Shown piece by piece: positions 61,563 through 64,000 of a stretch of 64,000 nucleotides of DNA; within the stretch, counting starts at the first letter, position 1, and the number at the start of each line of letters is the position of its first letter. The position numbers were made by a program, and so were the translations under genes. Source of the DNA: G965216695 sp965216695. Its GTDB lineage: Bacteria; Pseudomonadota; Gammaproteobacteria; Pseudomonadales; Azotimanducaceae. The stretch is taken from the NCBI GenBank assembly GCA_965216695.1, contig OZ244212.1:2852001-2916000 (forward strand), read 5' to 3'. Below the pieces are notes generated by a model. It saw nothing but the letters and a program-made list of their open reading frames with translations, was not told the DNA's origin and searched no databases.

Positions 61563-62103
61563 CGTCGGAACGATCGGTGTCGGTGAGCGGTGTCGCCCCA
61601 TCAAGGCTTCGTCGCGCTTTGTCCGCACCTGAAAAAAACAGGTAGTTGAAGACATAGAAGATCAGGACAGGAGATGCTTCCAGAAGGATCCACCCGATGT
61701 GGCCGGTTCTCTCGAGGTCTCTCTGATACCGTTCGAATCTATCCGCGCACCAAGCGAAGGAAGGGTTGCACAGAGGTGCGTCTGGCGCTGGCCGATAGTA
61801 TTCGACAACGCATGCGGCGATCAGGAATAAAGTAGTGCCAATGAACACTAGGCTTGATGCCCACATCGCGATGGTCGTCATCGTCTTCGGACTATCGTCC
61901 CACAATAGGCTGATCAAGAGATAGCAGAATCCGATCGTGCTTATCAGGCTCATCGCCAACGCGGCCCCGCCAAACCCTGCGATTTCGTAGATTAGCGCTG
62001 ATGCCGCGAAGCCTAAAAGGCCGAACAAGAACGTAAATCCGCGGTAGGCCGGATCGATTAGAGAACGATGAGTGCTTGTTGGTAAACGATAGACCTTGCC
62101 CAT
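61549..62103 (-). CDS. Four-helix membrane protein, unknown
   Basis: A 184-residue protein with about four to five hydrophobic helices (residues 21-41, 46-67, 76-101, 138-158). No family recognised. Its charged C-terminal tail (KARRSLDGATPLTDTDRSDAIEP) is likely cytoplasmic. It diverges from the YdjM-like gene by 87 bases. Confidence 0.65.
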   Translation of the reverse strand: MGKVYRLPTSTHRSLIDPAYRGFTFLFGLLGFAASALIYEIAGFGGAALAMSLISTIGFCYLLISLLWDDSPKTMTTIAMWASSLVFIGTTLFLIAACVVEYYRPAPDAPLCNPSFAWCADRFERYQRDLERTGHIGWILLEASPVLIFYVFNYLFFSGADKARRSLDGATPLTDTDRSDAIEP

Positions 62104-62190
62104 ACCATCAGTGTCTCATTAAACGCGGGGAATACAACTCGGACCGTCGTTTCGAAGCGTGCCCGCACGGTAACGGAAAAGTGACCCACG

Positions 62191-62736
62191 ATGGCCACAG
62201 TATTCACACACGGCTTTGTTGGTGCGCTAGGTGCGTACTTCGTACCGAATTCTATCCCCCGATGGCGCGCCGCCGTGGTGCTTGCCATTGCAGCGATACT
62301 GCCGGATGCGGACGTCGTCGCGTTCACCCTTGGCATTCCTTATGAGCATCCGCTCGGACATCGCGGCTTTACTCACTCTATTGTGTTTGCACTCGCCTTG
62401 GGTGCGGCGTTGGCCAGTATGTTTGTCTCGTACGTAGCCCCGTTCAGCAGGGACTGGCTGCGGCTTGCGGGACTTATTGCATTAGCGACCGCGTCTCATG
62501 GCGTATTGGACGCGTTGACCGACGCAGGATTGGGTGTTGCCTTTTTCTGGCCATGGGACAATTCGCGTTACTTTCTTCCTTGGCGACCCCTCGCCACATC
62601 TCCGATTGGCATTGGCGCGTTTTTCTCGGGCGGGTGGTTTGCAATATTGGCCAGTGAGTTTCGCTGGATCTGGATGCCAGCGTTGGTGATCGTGTCGAGT
62701 TGTGCGATCCTGGCTCGCTCGATCAGACGTGCTTAA
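62191..62736 (+). CDS. Membrane-bound metal-dependent hydrolase, YdjM/DUF457-like
   Basis: A 181-residue inner-membrane protein with the family's motifs: ILPDADVVAF (two Asp) and HPLGHRGFTHSIVF (His cluster), probably metal-binding. Such proteins are linked with SOS regulation in E. coli, but no LexA box is seen here. Its TAA stop shares TTAA with the convergent DUF1059 gene. Confidence 0.87.
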   Translation: MATVFTHGFVGALGAYFVPNSIPRWRAAVVLAIAAILPDADVVAFTLGIPYEHPLGHRGFTHSIVFALALGAALASMFVSYVAPFSRDWLRLAGLIALATASHGVLDALTDAGLGVAFFWPWDNSRYFLPWRPLATSPIGIGAFFSGGWFAILASEFRWIWMPALVIVSSCAILARSIRRA

Positions 62737-62969
62737 TCATCGGGCAGTGCATCGAACTGCTGCCTCTTGGCGTCGAACCAGGCCTGCATTGCTGTGGAAT
62801 CCTGCATCAGCTCCTGCATCCGATTCATGGCTTTCATGTGAGCTGCATCCTTAGTTGCAAACATCTCCATTCCGTGCTGCCTGCTCAATTCCGCCATCTC
62901 GTCGAACGTGTCAGCCTGAAACGATTTGTCGCATGCTCCGCCGAGTTGTTCGCAGGTCATGGTTTTCAC
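62733..62969 (-). CDS. DUF1059-type small protein
   Basis: A 78-residue protein starting MKTMTCEQLGGACDKSFQAD, with FDEMAELSRQHGMEM next, as in the DUF1059 group. The two early cysteines might bind a metal. It is followed by a C-terminal coil, and its stop overlaps that of the YdjM-like gene. Function unknown. Confidence 0.78.
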   Translation of the reverse strand: MKTMTCEQLGGACDKSFQADTFDEMAELSRQHGMEMFATKDAAHMKAMNRMQELMQDSTAMQAWFDAKRQQFDALPDD

Positions 62970-62984
62970 TATATCCTCCTTGCG

Positions 62985-63401
62985 TCAGGCGTCTTGTGGT
63001 GCGTGTTCGTCGTACTGCGGTGCTTGCCCGCCAATGTGATCCCACGGGGCTTTGGAGGCTACGAATATGTGCTGTTCTATCTGCACACCGGGATCGCCGT
63101 CAACCGAACCGAGGCTTACACCGTGTACTCTGCCCTGATACATACCGCAGAGCGTGCTGCCGCAGCGTGGACAGAACGCAAGCGCCCAACCATTTCCGGT
63201 GTCGTACCGGCTTAGCGATTCTTCGCCCGCGGTCCAGCGGAACGTATTCTGATCTGCCACCTCTGCGTATGCAGAACCCGCGCCACTGAATACCTTGCGG
63301 CAGCGGGAGCAGTGGCAGGAACGCGCATTCTGAAGCACCCCGTGCAACTCGTAACGGGTGCCTCCGCATATGCACCCACCCGTTATTACCGATGACGACA
63401 T
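62985..63401 (-). CDS. GFA-family zinc protein (copy 5)
   Basis: A 138-residue protein with GGCICG, CHCSRC and AFCPRCGS, the complete GFA zinc ligands. It is only 100 bases from copy 6 on the same strand, but the two differ in most positions outside the motifs, so they are old duplicates or separate acquisitions. Confidence 0.86.
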   Translation of the reverse strand: MSSSVITGGCICGGTRYELHGVLQNARSCHCSRCRKVFSGAGSAYAEVADQNTFRWTAGEESLSRYDTGNGWALAFCPRCGSTLCGMYQGRVHGVSLGSVDGDPGVQIEQHIFVASKAPWDHIGGQAPQYDEHAPQDA

Positions 63402-63501
63402 AGCCGAGCCTCATTTGAGAGCTTGGAGCGTAGCGGGTTTGATCGACCTTCGCACCCGTACTTTGCATGCCTGTCTGAATTGGTTGCGAATTGGAATGCC
63501 G

Positions 63502-63957
63502 CTACGGATCCGGTTGGCGTGAACCCAGCTGTTCCAACACTGTTGGGTCGGCCCACGCGTCGAACTGCGGCAAGTTATCAGCAATGTGGTGCCAACTTGC
63601 CTTCTCGGATACGAAGGTGTGGGCTTTGGGCGCGTCTCCAAGCGGTGAGTCCAGGGTGCCGAGCCTGATGCGTATAAGTTCAGGATTGTCTTTCAGAAAC
63701 GCAAACATCGGTGAACCGCAAACGCCGCAAAAGGTGCGAACCTTGCCGGGGGACGATTCGTACTCCGTGAGCGCGCCACCACGGTCGACAAGGTCGAGGT
63801 GTTCACGCCTGACGCCGATGTTCGCGCCGTGGGCCGCTCCACTCGCTTTCTGGCAGCTGCGGCAATGGCAGAATCCGAAGTCAGAAAGTGCGCCGCACAC
63901 AGTGTACGTGATCGCACCGCAGAGGCAGGATCCCGCGTGTACCAGTGCGTCAGTCAT
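63502..63957 (-). CDS. GFA-family zinc protein (copy 6)
   Basis: A 151-residue protein with GSCLCG, CHCRSC and TFCGVCGSP. It has an extra cysteine in the first strand (YTVCGAL). A longer C-terminus (DNLPQFDAWADPTVLEQ) than copies 1-4 resembles copy 5. It may be cotranscribed with copy 5. Confidence 0.86.
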   Translation of the reverse strand: MTDALVHAGSCLCGAITYTVCGALSDFGFCHCRSCQKASGAAHGANIGVRREHLDLVDRGGALTEYESSPGKVRTFCGVCGSPMFAFLKDNPELIRIRLGTLDSPLGDAPKAHTFVSEKASWHHIADNLPQFDAWADPTVLEQLGSRQPDP

Positions 63958-64000
63958 CTGCTTCTAATCCAGAAATTGCCATGTGTCAGCCCCATCGAAC

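Overview
The window looks like one chromosomal contig of a GC-rich Gram-negative bacterium. Housekeeping genes (hemE, pyrE, msrB, an Fe-type superoxide dismutase, cardiolipin synthase, the FabV-type enoyl reductase), lipoproteins, an ExbD homologue and a REP-like palindrome suggest a member of the Pseudomonadota, most likely a free-living Gammaproteobacterium. No rRNA or tRNA gene, CRISPR array or phage region was found. No finer taxonomic placement is supported.

Layout. 1-12.9 kb: mixed metabolism (AcoX-like kinase, AMP-forming acyl-CoA ligase, peroxiredoxin, fabV, MASE2-type adenylate cyclase, hemE, a metal-ligand-poor amidohydrolase, AlkA-like glycosylase). 13-20.1 kb: an oxidative catabolism island with three Rieske non-haem iron oxygenase alpha subunits, a medium-chain reductase, a ThuA-like protein and a VOC protein, with no ferredoxin or reductase partner in view. 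21.2-27.9 kb: a long, tightly packed minus-strand run carrying pyrE among many small accessory proteins and an orphan exbD. 28-31.8 kb: Nudix, MsrB, MAPEG, DUF4336, and an ABM-ArsR operon; similar AT-rich inverted-repeat motifs lie before the Nudix/exbD pair and before the ArsR operon. 31.8-40.3 kb: a sulfotransferase plus a nucleotide-sugar/branched-sugar operon (C-methyltransferase, epimerase, RmlC-like, DUF4910, nucleotidyltransferase, PIG-L deacetylase). 41.4-49 kb: a visibly more A+T-rich accessory region with a radical SAM/DUF547 pair, then five related single-TM proteins or remnants, one frameshifted and separated from its upstream region by a complete IS3-family element. 49.2-64 kb: a Baeyer-Villiger-type monooxygenase, many small VOC, DUF1801, GNAT and GFA proteins, an ArsR-VOC-SRPBCC operon with an operator over its promoter, SOD, Cls and membrane proteins.

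Two themes stand out. One is gene-family expansion: six GFA-type zinc proteins, several VOC and DUF1801 proteins, three Rieske oxygenases, and the five-member single-TM family. The other is extreme compaction: many genes overlap by 1-17 bases, and several convergent pairs share their stop codons, in one case inside a REP-like palindrome. The most likely undescribed element is the single-TM paralogue locus at 44.9-49.0 kb.
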